From Bacteroidota bacterium (GTDB taxonomy: Bacteria > Bacteroidota > Bacteroidia > 2-12-FULL-35-15), in assembly GCA_947469885.1 (NCBI GenBank), contig CANIQT010000006.1, positions 1 through 64,000 of the forward strand: 64,000 bases of DNA, written 5' to 3'. Below the pieces are notes generated by a model. The model was not told the origin of the DNA. It searched no databases and was given only the letters and a program-made list of their open reading frames with translations. Position 1 is the stretch's first letter, and each line of letters opens with the position of its first letter. Shown one piece after another: positions 32,356-40,909 of this stretch. A program made the translations under genes and the position numbers.

Positions 32356-33624
32356 ATGGTTCAGAAACTTATATCACTTTCTTTGCGTAACAGGTGGCTG
32401 GTGCTGATTTTCAGCGTTGGTTTATTTGTGTGGGGTGCTTATTCTGTAAAGAAAAATCCGATAGATGCTATTCCTGATTTGTCGGAAAATCAGGTGATTG
32501 TTTTTACTGAATGGATGGGGCGCAGTCCGCAGGTGATAGAAGACCAGATTACTTATCCGCTTGCCTCTAACCTGCAAGGGATTCCGAAAATAAAAAATAT
32601 TCGTGCTACTTCTATGTTCGGGATGAGCTTTGTGTATGTTGTGTTTGAGGATGATGTTGATATTTACTGGGCAAGGACACGGGTTTTGGAGCGGTTGAAT
32701 TACGCACAACGGTTGTTGCCTGAAGGTATTACTCCTACTCTTGGACCCGATGGAACGGGGGTGGGACATATATTTTGGTACACATTGGATGCGCCAGGAT
32801 TTGATTTAGGTGAACAACGTTCTATGCAGGATTGGTATGTTAAGTATGGTTTGCAAACTGTGAAGGGTGTGAGTGAAGTGGCATCTTTTGGAGGGTTTCA
32901 GAAGCAATATCAAATAAATATTGACCCGAATAAATTAAACTATTACAATATTTCTTTGATGGATGTTTTAAAATCTGTGAAGGGAAATAATAATGATGTG
33001 GGAGGAAGAAAATTTGAAATGAGCGGAATGGGCTATATTGTAAGGGGCTTGGGATATATCAAAACTCTTGAGGATGTAGAAAATATTGCTGTTGGGAAAG
33101 ATGGCACTACTCCGATACTTGTGAAAGATGTGGCAAGTGTGCAGATGGGCGGGGATTTGCGACTTGGTATTTTTGATGAGAACGGGGAAGGTGAAGCTGT
33201 GGGCGGTATTGTGGTGATGCGCTACGGTGAGAATGCAGACAATGTAATAAAGGATGTGAAGAAAAAAATGGCAGAAGTGGAGAAGGGTTTGCCTAAAGGT
33301 GTGAAATTTAAAATTGCTTATGACAGAAGCGAATTGATTGAAAAAGCAATTAGTTCTGTTAAGAAAACAATTGTTGAAGAAATGATTGTTGTGTCGCTGA
33401 TTGTGTTGCTGTTCCTGTTTCACTGGCGAAGCGCATTTATTATTATTATTCAAATTCCTGTTTCTATTGCAGCAAGTTTTATTTTGTTACAGGCGTTTGG
33501 GATTTCATCAAACATTATGTCTATAACTGGAATTGCTTTGGCAATAGGTGTTGTGGTGGATGATGGGATTGTGATGGTGGAGAATGCGTACAGGCAACTT
33601 GCTGAAAATTCAAATAAAAAATAA
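32356..33624 (+). CDS. cusA: CusA-type RND pump, N-terminal half (split gene)
   Basis: The 422 residues match the first part of a Cu/Ag-type RND pump: TM1, IPDLSENQVIVFTEW, SMFGMSFVYVVFEDDVDIYWAR, the porter domains, and TM2-TM4 ending in GIALAIGVVVDDGIVMVENAYRQLAE. The AIGxxVDxxIVMVEN form is the monovalent (CusA) type, unlike the DFG form at 21610. The frame ends with a clean TAA after NSNKK, in the cytoplasmic linker after TM4. The remaining part starts at 34698. Together the halves give 1060 residues, about the length of intact CusA, so little or nothing is missing. Confidence 0.93.
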   Translation: MVQKLISLSLRNRWLVLIFSVGLFVWGAYSVKKNPIDAIPDLSENQVIVFTEWMGRSPQVIEDQITYPLASNLQGIPKIKNIRATSMFGMSFVYVVFEDDVDIYWARTRVLERLNYAQRLLPEGITPTLGPDGTGVGHIFWYTLDAPGFDLGEQRSMQDWYVKYGLQTVKGVSEVASFGGFQKQYQINIDPNKLNYYNISLMDVLKSVKGNNNDVGGRKFEMSGMGYIVRGLGYIKTLEDVENIAVGKDGTTPILVKDVASVQMGGDLRLGIFDENGEGEAVGGIVVMRYGENADNVIKDVKKKMAEVEKGLPKGVKFKIAYDRSELIEKAISSVKKTIVEEMIVVSLIVLLFLFHWRSAFIIIIQIPVSIAASFILLQAFGISSNIMSITGIALAIGVVVDDGIVMVENAYRQLAENSNKK

Positions 33625-33636
33625 ATAAAATTCTAT

Positions 33637-33650
33637 CCCGCACGTGCGGG
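33637..33650. repeat. 14-bp perfect palindrome after the CusA N-half
   Basis: CCCGCACGTGCGGG is self-complementary, 12 bp after the stop codon and just before the first direct repeat. Confidence 0.7.
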
Positions 33651-33669
33651 ACTAATATCTAAATTCTAA

Positions 33670-34092
33670 ATGGAAATATATAAAGCAGATGAGCAATTAG
33701 CAAAAATAATTATTAAGCAAGGGCTTATAGAGACAAGCACGAAAGATGAAAAGTTAATGAGAAAAAGAACTTTTAAATTGTTTAAAGAAGCTGAAAGGAA
33801 AATTTATTTTGACGGTGAAACGATTGTACTAATGGAAGGGCGTTCCTTCCAGGATAGAAGAATAGAATTAACTGAACAAGAATTAAAATTATATATTTTA
33901 TTCTTTAAAATAAACGAAACTGATACAGATGAATTGGGTGATACAACTGTTTTTAATCTTAGCAAAGTAAGTGAAAAACTTGTTGCATTAAAACAGGAAT
34001 TAAAATTATTAATGAAAAGTAAAAGTGATGAAGTAAGAAGAAGTAAAATTGCTAAAATTTTGATGGTGTTTGATGAAATAAAAATTAATTAA
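33670..34092 (+). CDS. Unknown 140-residue protein inside the split cusA locus
   Basis: I do not recognise a family. The protein is charged (many K and E), predicted mainly helical with a short beta-like section (KIYFDGETIVLMEGRSFQDRRIELT), and has no signal peptide or membrane segment, so it should be cytosolic. Its ATG lies at the end of the first 18-bp direct repeat. It is followed after 3 bp by the 96-residue gene, so the pair is probably co-translated. The two-gene spacing recalls toxin-antitoxin or phage-type pairs, but no motif supports that. Confidence 0.7.
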   Translation: MEIYKADEQLAKIIIKQGLIETSTKDEKLMRKRTFKLFKEAERKIYFDGETIVLMEGRSFQDRRIELTEQELKLYILFFKINETDTDELGDTTVFNLSKVSEKLVALKQELKLLMKSKSDEVRRSKIAKILMVFDEIKIN

Positions 34093-34095
34093 ACT

Positions 34096-34386
34096 ATGAC
34101 ACAAGAAGAAAAGACAGACCAAGTACTTTTAATATTTTACAGGCAAACAAAAGATGGCGGAATGTGTTCTTTGAGTGATTCTATTGGGGTGCGTGGAGAA
34201 ACATTAAATAAGAAAGAATTGGAAGAGGTTATTAAAATACTGGCAACTAAAAAACTTGTTGTATTTAAAATAGTGAAGTATGGTTTTGAAGGACGAATTA
34301 CTTTAGCAGGCAAAGCATTTGTTGAAACTACTTCTTTTTTTATGCCAGAAACATCAATCCTTGAATTAACAGAAAAGAATAAATAA
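34096..34386 (+). CDS. Unknown 96-residue protein, winged-helix-like pattern
   Basis: No family is recognised with certainty. The pattern DQVLLIFYRQTKDGGMCSLSDSIG, KKELEEVIKILATKKLVVFKIVKYGFEGRITLAGKAFVE reads as helix, helix, helix, then a beta-wing ending in a TLAGKAF segment, like small winged-helix domains. It has no signal or membrane segment. It lies 3 bp after the 140-residue gene and 6 bp before the second 18-bp direct repeat. A DNA-binding or regulatory role is inferred only from that pattern. Confidence 0.65.
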   Translation: MTQEEKTDQVLLIFYRQTKDGGMCSLSDSIGVRGETLNKKELEEVIKILATKKLVVFKIVKYGFEGRITLAGKAFVETTSFFMPETSILELTEKNK

Positions 34387-34412
34387 AAATTTAATATCTA
34401 AATTCTAAAAAA

Positions 34413-34658
34413 ATGAAAAAAATAATTATTATGTCAATGGTTGGAATTGCGCTTGTAATGGGTGCTTGCAACAATGAAACAACAAGTACTTCAAAAAATG
34501 AAAGTAGTGATTCTGCAAAAGTGCAAATGTTGGACACAATTAAACTTGCGAAGGGTGCTGTATTTTATCAATGCCCGATGCACCCCGAAGTTATAAGTGA
34601 TAAAGCGGGTGCGTGTCCGAAATGCGGAATGGATTTGGAAAAAGTGGAAAAGAAATAA
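34413..34658 (+). CDS. Heavy-metal-binding-domain lipoprotein (copy 1)
   Basis: An 81-residue lipoprotein: signal with lipobox VMGAC (Cys19), a short Ser/Thr-rich linker and the heavy-metal-binding domain YQCPMHPEVISDKAGACPKCGMDL (about 52-75), whose Cys, Met and His are typical soft-metal ligands. The same domain is fused to CusB adaptors elsewhere in this window. A paralogue lies at 54241. Here it sits between the halves of the split cusA, 39 bp before the C-terminal half. It should hold Cu or Ag in the periplasm near the pump. Confidence 0.9.
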   Translation: MKKIIIMSMVGIALVMGACNNETTSTSKNESSDSAKVQMLDTIKLAKGAVFYQCPMHPEVISDKAGACPKCGMDLEKVEKK

Positions 34659-34670
34659 CGCCACACCCCC

Positions 34671-34687
34671 TTTCGGCAGGCTCAAGG
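34671..34687. repeat. Dispersed TTTCGGCAGGCTCAAGG element
   Basis: It resembles the TTTCGACAAGCTCACC element found inside the LRR gene at 10378. It lies immediately before the CusA C-half start and supplies part of its ribosome-binding region (AAGGAACG). Confidence 0.5.
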
Positions 34688-34697
34688 AACGAAAAAG

Positions 34698-36614
34698 ATG
34701 AACGAAGAGAAAAAAATAAAAGAAGAACAACGCCTCAATATTATTGAGAATGCTTGCCGACAAATAGGCAAAGGGGCGTTTTATTCTACTATTATTATTG
34801 TTGCTTCTTTTTTGCCTGTGTTTTTGTTGACAGGACAGGAAGGAAAATTGTTTTCGCCTTTGGCGTGGACAAAGACATTTATTTTATTGATAGATGCTTT
34901 TGTGGCTGTAACTCTTGTGCCTGTGCTGATTTCGTTTTTTCTGAAAGGGAAATTTAAAGGGGAAACAAAAAATCCTGTGAATAATATTTTGCAAAAAATA
35001 TATTCTCCTATAATTAAGGTGTGTTTGAAATGGAGGAAAACAACAATTGGAATAAATTTTATTGCGCTGTGTGTAAGCGTTCCGATGATAATGAGTTTAG
35101 GAACTGAATTTATGCCTCCGCTTGATGAAGGAAGTATTTTGTTTATGCCTGTAACGCTGCCTGATGCAAGTAATTCAGAAATAAAAAGATTGTTGCAAGT
35201 GCAGGATAAAATAATAAAAGAATATCCAGAAGTATTGAATGTATTGGGTAAAGCAGGGAGAGCGAATACTGCAACTGATAATTCGCCAATAAGTATGATT
35301 GAAACAATTGTTCTCTTAAAGCCAAAAAACGAATGGAGAAAGGGAATAACGAAAGAAGATATAGTGAGTGAGTTGAACGCAAAATTGCAAATTCCGGGAA
35401 CTGTGAACGGATGGACACAACCGATTATAAACCGCATCAATATGCTTTCTACCGGAATACGGACGGATGTGGGTGTAAAAATATTAGGAGATAATCTTGA
35501 TACATTAAATGTGATTGCACAAAAGGTAAAACAGGAATTAACAGGAATGAATGGAGTGAAAGACCTATATGCAGAGCCAATTACAGGGGGAAAATATATT
35601 GATATAAAAATAAAGAAAGATGAAATAGGCAGGTATGGATTGAATGAAGATGATGTGAATATGGTTATAGAATCATTGATTGGCGGGATGAAACTGACTA
35701 CTACTATTGAAGGCAGGAAACGGTTTAGTATGAATGCACGACTGGCACAGGATTATAGAAATTCTATTGAAGATATAAAACGAACTATTGTTCAAACAAA
35801 AGATTTTGGACCCGTCCCTCTTTCGGCTGTAGCTGATGTAACTATTACAGAAGGTGCGCCAATGATTCAATCGGAAAATTCATTATTAAGAGGAACGGTT
35901 TTATTTAATGTGCGTGGAAGGGATTTGGGAAGCACTGTGGAGGATGCACAGAAAAAAATAAATGAAACAATAAGCAAACTTCCGAAGGGATATTTTATTG
36001 ACTGGAGCGGACAATATGAAAATCAAATACGGGCTGCAAACACTTTGAAAATAATTGTTCCAATAGTTTTTGTAATTATTTTTTTGGTGCTGTATATGGT
36101 TTATAAATCTGTGAGGGAAGCATTCTTTAGCATTATAACTGTTCCGTTTGCATTGATTGGCGGGGTGTATATGATATATTTTTATCACGTTAATTTATCG
36201 GTTGCGGTGGCTGTGGGGTTTATTGCATTGTTTGGAATAGCGGTGCAGACAGGAATTTTTATGGTGATTTACCTTCACGAATCAATGAATAAATTGGTGG
36301 AGCTAAAAGGAAATTCAAGGGAAACTATTACTGATGCTGATTTGCGGGAGTATGTATATAAAGGTGCTGCACAACGGTTGCGCCCAAAAATAATGACTGT
36401 GTGCGTTGCTTTGTTTGGTTTAATACCTGTGTTATGGAGCCAAGGGGTTGGAAGTGATGTAATGATACCAATTGTGCTGCCTATGATTGGCGGGGTGTTT
36501 ACTTCTTCTATTCACGTTTTGCTGACTACTCCCGTGGTTTTTGAAATGACAAAAAGATATGAGTTGAATAAATATGGAAAAATGGATATGGTTGAATCGG
36601 CAATGAAACATTAA
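34698..36614 (+). CDS. cusA: CusA-type RND pump, C-terminal half (split gene)
   Basis: The 638 residues begin with a charged leader MNEEKKIKEEQRLNIIENACRQIGKG and run directly into TM5 (STIIIVASFLPVFLLTGQEGKLFSPLAWTKTF), then TM6, the second porter/docking region with EFMPPLDEGSILFMP, and TM7-TM12 to the end. AAGGAACG lies 8-15 bp before the ATG as a plausible ribosome binding site. Sequence identity with the N-half pattern and the absence of overlap or loss suggest both halves can assemble into one pump. Metal type is monovalent Cu/Ag, inferred from the N-half TM4 motif. Confidence 0.92.
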   Translation: MNEEKKIKEEQRLNIIENACRQIGKGAFYSTIIIVASFLPVFLLTGQEGKLFSPLAWTKTFILLIDAFVAVTLVPVLISFFLKGKFKGETKNPVNNILQKIYSPIIKVCLKWRKTTIGINFIALCVSVPMIMSLGTEFMPPLDEGSILFMPVTLPDASNSEIKRLLQVQDKIIKEYPEVLNVLGKAGRANTATDNSPISMIETIVLLKPKNEWRKGITKEDIVSELNAKLQIPGTVNGWTQPIINRINMLSTGIRTDVGVKILGDNLDTLNVIAQKVKQELTGMNGVKDLYAEPITGGKYIDIKIKKDEIGRYGLNEDDVNMVIESLIGGMKLTTTIEGRKRFSMNARLAQDYRNSIEDIKRTIVQTKDFGPVPLSAVADVTITEGAPMIQSENSLLRGTVLFNVRGRDLGSTVEDAQKKINETISKLPKGYFIDWSGQYENQIRAANTLKIIVPIVFVIIFLVLYMVYKSVREAFFSIITVPFALIGGVYMIYFYHVNLSVAVAVGFIALFGIAVQTGIFMVIYLHESMNKLVELKGNSRETITDADLREYVYKGAAQRLRPKIMTVCVALFGLIPVLWSQGVGSDVMIPIVLPMIGGVFTSSIHVLLTTPVVFEMTKRYELNKYGKMDMVESAMKH

Positions 36615-36619
36615 AGGAA

Positions 36620-37849
36620 ATGAAAAATTGGTTGTTAGTTATTAGTTGTTGGTTATTGGTGTTTGGTGCGAATGCACAAACACTGTCGCTTGATGCTGTG
36701 CTTTCGGGAATAGAGAAAAATAACCCGTTGTTGCAATCGTACCAAAATAAAATAAAGGGTAATGATGCGTTGGTGGAAGGGGCAGGGGCGTGGATGCCAC
36801 CAAAGGCGGGATTGGAGTTTGACCAGAACCCTTATGGTTTTGATAATTTTTATGCAGGAACTATAAGGACTTCGGTAATGCAGGATTTACCAAACTTTAA
36901 AATGATAGATGCGAAAAAAAATTATTTGGAATCTATTTCAAAAATTGATTTGAACGAATCACTATATGAACGGAACAAACTTTTTAGTGAAGCGAAAGAG
37001 GCGTATTACGGAATTTATATTTCAGAGAAAAAAATAAAAATTACAAAAGAAAATATTGCGTTGCTTAATTCAATGGTTGATTTATCACAGAAACAAATGC
37101 AAAGCGGGAAGGGAGATTTGGCAAGTATTTTTAAATTAAAAGCTCGGTTGGCAGATAAGGAAACAATGATTATTCACGATGAAAATATGATTAAAACATT
37201 TTGTGCAACTATTAATTATTTGATGAATACGGATGTGGAGAAATTATTTTTGATTGATACAACAAACATTGTTAAGAATTATAAAAATTTAATTTACCTC
37301 TATAATAAAGATACGATTGAAAATAAGCGAAGCGATATAATGCAGGTGAATAGTGTGATTAATTCAATGAAGTTAAATCAGAATGTAATGTTGCTAAACA
37401 GTAAACCGATATTCGGATTTAAGTTTGAAAATTATGCTTTTGAATCTCATTCGCCTGTGTTTTCAATGATGGGAACAATGACAATACCAATAGTTCCGTG
37501 GAGTGCTAAAGGATATAAAAGCGAAGTGAAATCAATGGGTTTCAAGATTAGTGCAATGGAGCAGGAAAAAGAAAATATGATTAACCGGACTTCGCAACGT
37601 ATAAGAATGCTTGTGATAGAAATGAATTCGGAATATTCGGAAATAGAAAATTATACGAAAAAGGTTTTACCTGCTTACAAAAAAAGTTTTGACAGTAATA
37701 TGATTACTTATGGACAAAATACAGGGGATGCGTTGGCGATACTTATGGCTTATGATGATTTGCAGATGGCACAAATGAAGTATATAGAACATTTAGAAAC
37801 ATTATTGAAAGTGCAAGTTGATTATGAAAAGGAGTTACAAATACGGTAG
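36620..37849 (+). CDS. cusC: TolC/CusC-type outer-membrane channel
   Basis: The outer-membrane factor of the Cus system. A signal peptide (MKNWLLVISCWLLVFGANAQ) precedes 409 residues with LSLDAVLSGIEKNNPLLQSYQNKIKG and two long helical hairpins (about 100-200 and 310-400). It starts 5 bp after the CusA C-half. Its last 26 bp overlap the start of the next adaptor in a different frame, so translation is coupled. The signal-peptide codons consist of a simple GTTAGTTATTAGTTG-type repeat. Confidence 0.9.
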   Translation: MKNWLLVISCWLLVFGANAQTLSLDAVLSGIEKNNPLLQSYQNKIKGNDALVEGAGAWMPPKAGLEFDQNPYGFDNFYAGTIRTSVMQDLPNFKMIDAKKNYLESISKIDLNESLYERNKLFSEAKEAYYGIYISEKKIKITKENIALLNSMVDLSQKQMQSGKGDLASIFKLKARLADKETMIIHDENMIKTFCATINYLMNTDVEKLFLIDTTNIVKNYKNLIYLYNKDTIENKRSDIMQVNSVINSMKLNQNVMLLNSKPIFGFKFENYAFESHSPVFSMMGTMTIPIVPWSAKGYKSEVKSMGFKISAMEQEKENMINRTSQRIRMLVIEMNSEYSEIENYTKKVLPAYKKSFDSNMITYGQNTGDALAILMAYDDLQMAQMKYIEHLETLLKVQVDYEKELQIR

Positions 37850-39059
37850 TTTGTTGTTTGTTGTTTGTAGTTTGTTGATGGTTAGTTGTACTAATCCAAC
37901 TGCTGAACAAACTGAAATGCCAAAGGAGGAAGGGCAAATTTATTATTGCCCTATGCACCCTGATGTGCAACAAGACCACCCAGGGAAATGTCCACGACCT
38001 GAATGTAACGGGATGGAACTTGTATTAAAAGATAATGAAGAATATCTTGCAACGGCTTTGAAACCTGTATCATCAAATGTACTTTCAAAAATAAATATTA
38101 TTAAACCTGTGTTTAAAAAAGTTGCAATAAAGGTAGATGCTGATGGATTTATTGATTATGATAATTTTTCTAAATATGATATTTCTTCTCCGTATAGTGG
38201 GAGGATTGATAAACTATATATAAGGTATAATTATCAAAGTGTGAATACTGGTGATGTGGTCTTTGAGTTGTATAATGCGGATTTGGTGACGGCACAGGAA
38301 AATTATATTTATTTATTAAAAACATCAAAAGAAGAAAAACAACTTATTAATTCTGCAAAGCAAAAATTGAAACTTCTTGAATTTACTGATGAACAAATTG
38401 CAGAAATAGGAACTACAAAAAAAGCAATGCTTGATATACCTATTTATAGTAAGTATGACGGGCACGTTCACGAAATGCAAAATGGGGAAATGAATAAAGA
38501 AGAAATGAGTGATTACAGTAAAAGCCCTTTGTTATCCATAAAAGAAGGAATGTATGTGGAGAAAGGAGAAAAATTATTTAATGTGATTAATCACGATAAT
38601 ATAATAGTGATGCTGAAAATAAAAGGAAATGATATAGGGAAAATAAAGATGGGAGAGAAAGTGGACTTTTTTATTAATAGTGATACTGCATTACAGAAAG
38701 GCGAAATTGATTTTATAGAGCCTGTATTTGATAGCAGGGCAAAAACATTGATGGTGCGGGTGAATATGAATAATCCTGAACATAAGAAAAAAATCGGAAG
38801 TTTGGTAACTGCAAAAATAAGTTGTGATAGTTTGGAAACGCTGTGGATTCCTGCCTCTGCTGTGGTGGATTTGGGTAAAAGTAAAATTGTTTGGGTTTGG
38901 AAGGATGGAAGTTTGAAAGCAAAAAAAGTAGAAACTGGAATTAGTGAAAATGGAATGATTGAAATTGCTGATGGGTTGACAGAAGCAAGCCAAATAGCAG
39001 GAGAGGCGCATTATTTAACAGATAGCGAAGGATTTGTAAAAGTAAATGATGAAAAATAG
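37824..39059 (+). CDS. cusB: CusB-type adaptor with N-terminal metal-binding domain (adaptor 1)
   Basis: The ATG at 37824 overlaps cusC by 26 bp; an upstream TTG at 37818 is the alternative. A lipoprotein signal (LLMVSC, about Cys21) is followed by a heavy-metal-binding domain of unusual form, YYCPMHPDVQQDHPGKCPRPECNGMELV (an insertion places PEC-NGM where CGM is normal). The membrane-fusion-protein order follows: beta-barrel and lipoyl parts (ISSPYSGRIDKLYIRYNYQSVNTGD), a helical hairpin and the C-terminal domain. It carries metal from the periplasm to the pump. A second adaptor follows directly. Confidence 0.9.
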   Translation: MKRSYKYGSLLFVVCSLLMVSCTNPTAEQTEMPKEEGQIYYCPMHPDVQQDHPGKCPRPECNGMELVLKDNEEYLATALKPVSSNVLSKINIIKPVFKKVAIKVDADGFIDYDNFSKYDISSPYSGRIDKLYIRYNYQSVNTGDVVFELYNADLVTAQENYIYLLKTSKEEKQLINSAKQKLKLLEFTDEQIAEIGTTKKAMLDIPIYSKYDGHVHEMQNGEMNKEEMSDYSKSPLLSIKEGMYVEKGEKLFNVINHDNIIVMLKIKGNDIGKIKMGEKVDFFINSDTALQKGEIDFIEPVFDSRAKTLMVRVNMNNPEHKKKIGSLVTAKISCDSLETLWIPASAVVDLGKSKIVWVWKDGSLKAKKVETGISENGMIEIADGLTEASQIAGEAHYLTDSEGFVKVNDEK

Positions 39060-40308
39060 TATTAAGTATAAAGTATTAAGTATTAAGACTACAAAGGTGT
39101 TCCTTGTGTTGTATATATTATTCTTTGTGTTTTCTTGTAAGAATAAACCAAAAGAAGTAATTGCAGACAATGAATTTTATGTTTGTTCAATGGACCCGCA
39201 AGTGATGGAGAAAGAAGCGGGGATGTGTCCTATTTGTAAAATGCCATTGGCAAAAACTGTGATTGATAAAACGCAACAAAATATAATAAAGCTAAATAAG
39301 GAACAAATAAAATTAGCCAATATAACAACCGATTCTGTAAAAACTGATAGTATCAAAACTGAAAAAACATTGACAGGAGTTTTTGCATTGAATCAAAATG
39401 AGCAACAACAAATATCTGCACGATATAGCGGCAGGATTGAAAAACTTTATTACAAGATAGCAGGGCAGGAAATAAAGTGGGGAGATTTGATGTATGAAGT
39501 GTATAGCAGGGATTTGATGCTTGCGCAACAGGAATATTTATTTGCGATTGAAAAAGGAAAAGTGTTAACGGGAGGTGGGAATAATTTAATTGAATCTGCA
39601 AAAAATAAATTGTTGCTTTGGGGCTTTACCGAATATCAAATAGAAGTTTTGGAGAAAGAAAAAGAACCGAAAATAATTGTTGAAATAAGAAGTAAAGTTT
39701 CGGGAGTGATTACGGAAATACCTGTGAAAGAGGGTGATTATATTACAGAAGGAAGCACGATTTTTAAATTGGTTGATTTGAATACGCTTTGGGTGGAAGC
39801 GCAAGTGTATTCAAATGAAATGGATTTTATAAGTGAAGGGCAAAAGGTGGAAGTAGTGCCTGAAGCGTTTCCTGATGAAACTATAGAAGGGGAAATAGAT
39901 TATTCGTTGCCTGAAATGCAGCCCGAAACAAAAATAAATTTGGTGAGAATAAAAGTGCAGAACAAGCGAAAGAAATTAGTTGCGGGAATGAAAGCAGATG
40001 TAATAATTAAAACAAATGCAAAACCTGCTGTTACCTTGCCTACGGATGCTGTGATACAAAGCGGAAAAAATTCGCACGTTTGGGTTCGCAATAAAGACGG
40101 TGCATTTGAAGCAAGGGAAGTAATGTTGGGGAAACAAACAAAAGATAAAATTGAGATTGTTGAGGGATTAATGGCAGGTGAAGTAGTTGTTATTACTGGC
40201 GCATACCTTTTATATAGCGATTATGTTTTTAAGAATGGAAAATACCCATTGACAAATGATACAAGTGAAACAAAAAATAAAAATGCAATGAACGGAATGA
40301 AAATGTAA
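39046..40308 (+). CDS. CusB-type adaptor with N-terminal metal-binding domain (adaptor 2)
   Basis: Its ATG overlaps the previous stop by 14 bp (two in-frame ATGs are adjacent, at 39046 and 39049). A lipoprotein signal (FFVFSC) is followed by a metal-binding domain with YVCSMDPQVMEKEAGMCPICKMPL, where the usual MHP is MDP and CGM is CKM. The rest has the same adaptor architecture as its neighbour but is clearly divergent in sequence. Two adaptors in one operon suggest a mixed complex, as in TriABC of Pseudomonas, or two alternative pumps. Signal-peptide codons derive from an AAGTATTAAGTATTAAG-like repeat. Confidence 0.9.
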   Translation: MMKNSIKYKVLSIKTTKVFLVLYILFFVFSCKNKPKEVIADNEFYVCSMDPQVMEKEAGMCPICKMPLAKTVIDKTQQNIIKLNKEQIKLANITTDSVKTDSIKTEKTLTGVFALNQNEQQQISARYSGRIEKLYYKIAGQEIKWGDLMYEVYSRDLMLAQQEYLFAIEKGKVLTGGGNNLIESAKNKLLLWGFTEYQIEVLEKEKEPKIIVEIRSKVSGVITEIPVKEGDYITEGSTIFKLVDLNTLWVEAQVYSNEMDFISEGQKVEVVPEAFPDETIEGEIDYSLPEMQPETKINLVRIKVQNKRKKLVAGMKADVIIKTNAKPAVTLPTDAVIQSGKNSHVWVRNKDGAFEAREVMLGKQTKDKIEIVEGLMAGEVVVITGAYLLYSDYVFKNGKYPLTNDTSETKNKNAMNGMKM

Positions 40309-40324
40309 TCCACAATATAAGAAT

Positions 40325-40909
40325 ATGAAGGTAAAAACAATTAAAATCGGGAATATGTGTTGCAGTCGCTGTGTGTCGGCTGTGAAGCAGGTATTTGAAA
40401 ATGCAGGTGTCAATTGCAAAAGTGTAGAACTTGGTTTTGCGGAAATAGTTCCTGATAAAAATACGGATTATAAAAAATTGGAAGTTGATTTGCGAAATGC
40501 AGGTTTTGAAATTATTGTTTCTAAAGAGGAAGAAATTTCAGAAAAAATTAAAATAGAAATTCATATACTTTTTTCGGAAACGAAAAAAATAAATCTTGGG
40601 GGCTTTGTTCTGCGTGTGTTTCTTGAAGATAAAATTCAATTGCCTTACAAAAAAATTGCGGAAATATTTTCAATACATAATCATCAAACAATAGAGCATT
40701 ATTTTATTATAAACCGAATTGAAAAAGTAAAAATGATGATTGAAGAAACTGATTTTTCATTTTCTGAAATAGCTTTTAAGGTTGGTTTTAATTCATTGTC
40801 GCATCTTTCAAGGCAGTTTAAATTTTATGAGGGGATGTCAATGAGCAGGTATAAATTGATACCGAAAAAGAAAAGAAAGAATAAAAGAAAGAATATTGAT
40901 GAGATTTAG
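40325..40909 (+). CDS. HMA-AraC fusion regulator
   Basis: The 194-residue protein joins a cytosolic HMA-like N-terminus (KIGNMCCSRCVSAVKQVFENAGV, C12, C13, C16) to an AraC-type DNA-binding domain (about 115-180) whose second helix-turn-helix reads FSFSEIAFKVGFNSLSHLSRQFKFYEGMSMSRYK. The intervening segment (KKINLGGFVLRVFLEDKIQLPYKKIAEIF) fits the first helix-turn-helix. The basic C-terminus KKKRKNKRK may add DNA contact. It ends the Cus unit and is a likely Cu(I)-responsive regulator of it; the cysteines suggest binding of Cu+ by the same protein that binds DNA. Confidence 0.88.
   Translation: MKVKTIKIGNMCCSRCVSAVKQVFENAGVNCKSVELGFAEIVPDKNTDYKKLEVDLRNAGFEIIVSKEEEISEKIKIEIHILFSETKKINLGGFVLRVFLEDKIQLPYKKIAEIFSIHNHQTIEHYFIINRIEKVKMMIEETDFSFSEIAFKVGFNSLSHLSRQFKFYEGMSMSRYKLIPKKKRKNKRKNIDEI

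Larger units (their letters stand above)
33653..34409. repeat. 18-bp direct repeats bounding a two-gene cassette
   Basis: TAATATCTAAATTCTAAA occurs at 33653-33670 and again at 34392-34409. The 739 bp from one to the next hold exactly the two unknown genes at 33670 and 34096. The motif is simple and AT-rich, so chance or a general intergenic repeat is possible. Confidence 0.7.

Noticed and set aside
33624-34698. Simple frameshift as the reason for two cusA frames
   Set aside because: Over 1 kb of unrelated sequence with three complete genes lies between the halves, so one base change cannot explain it.
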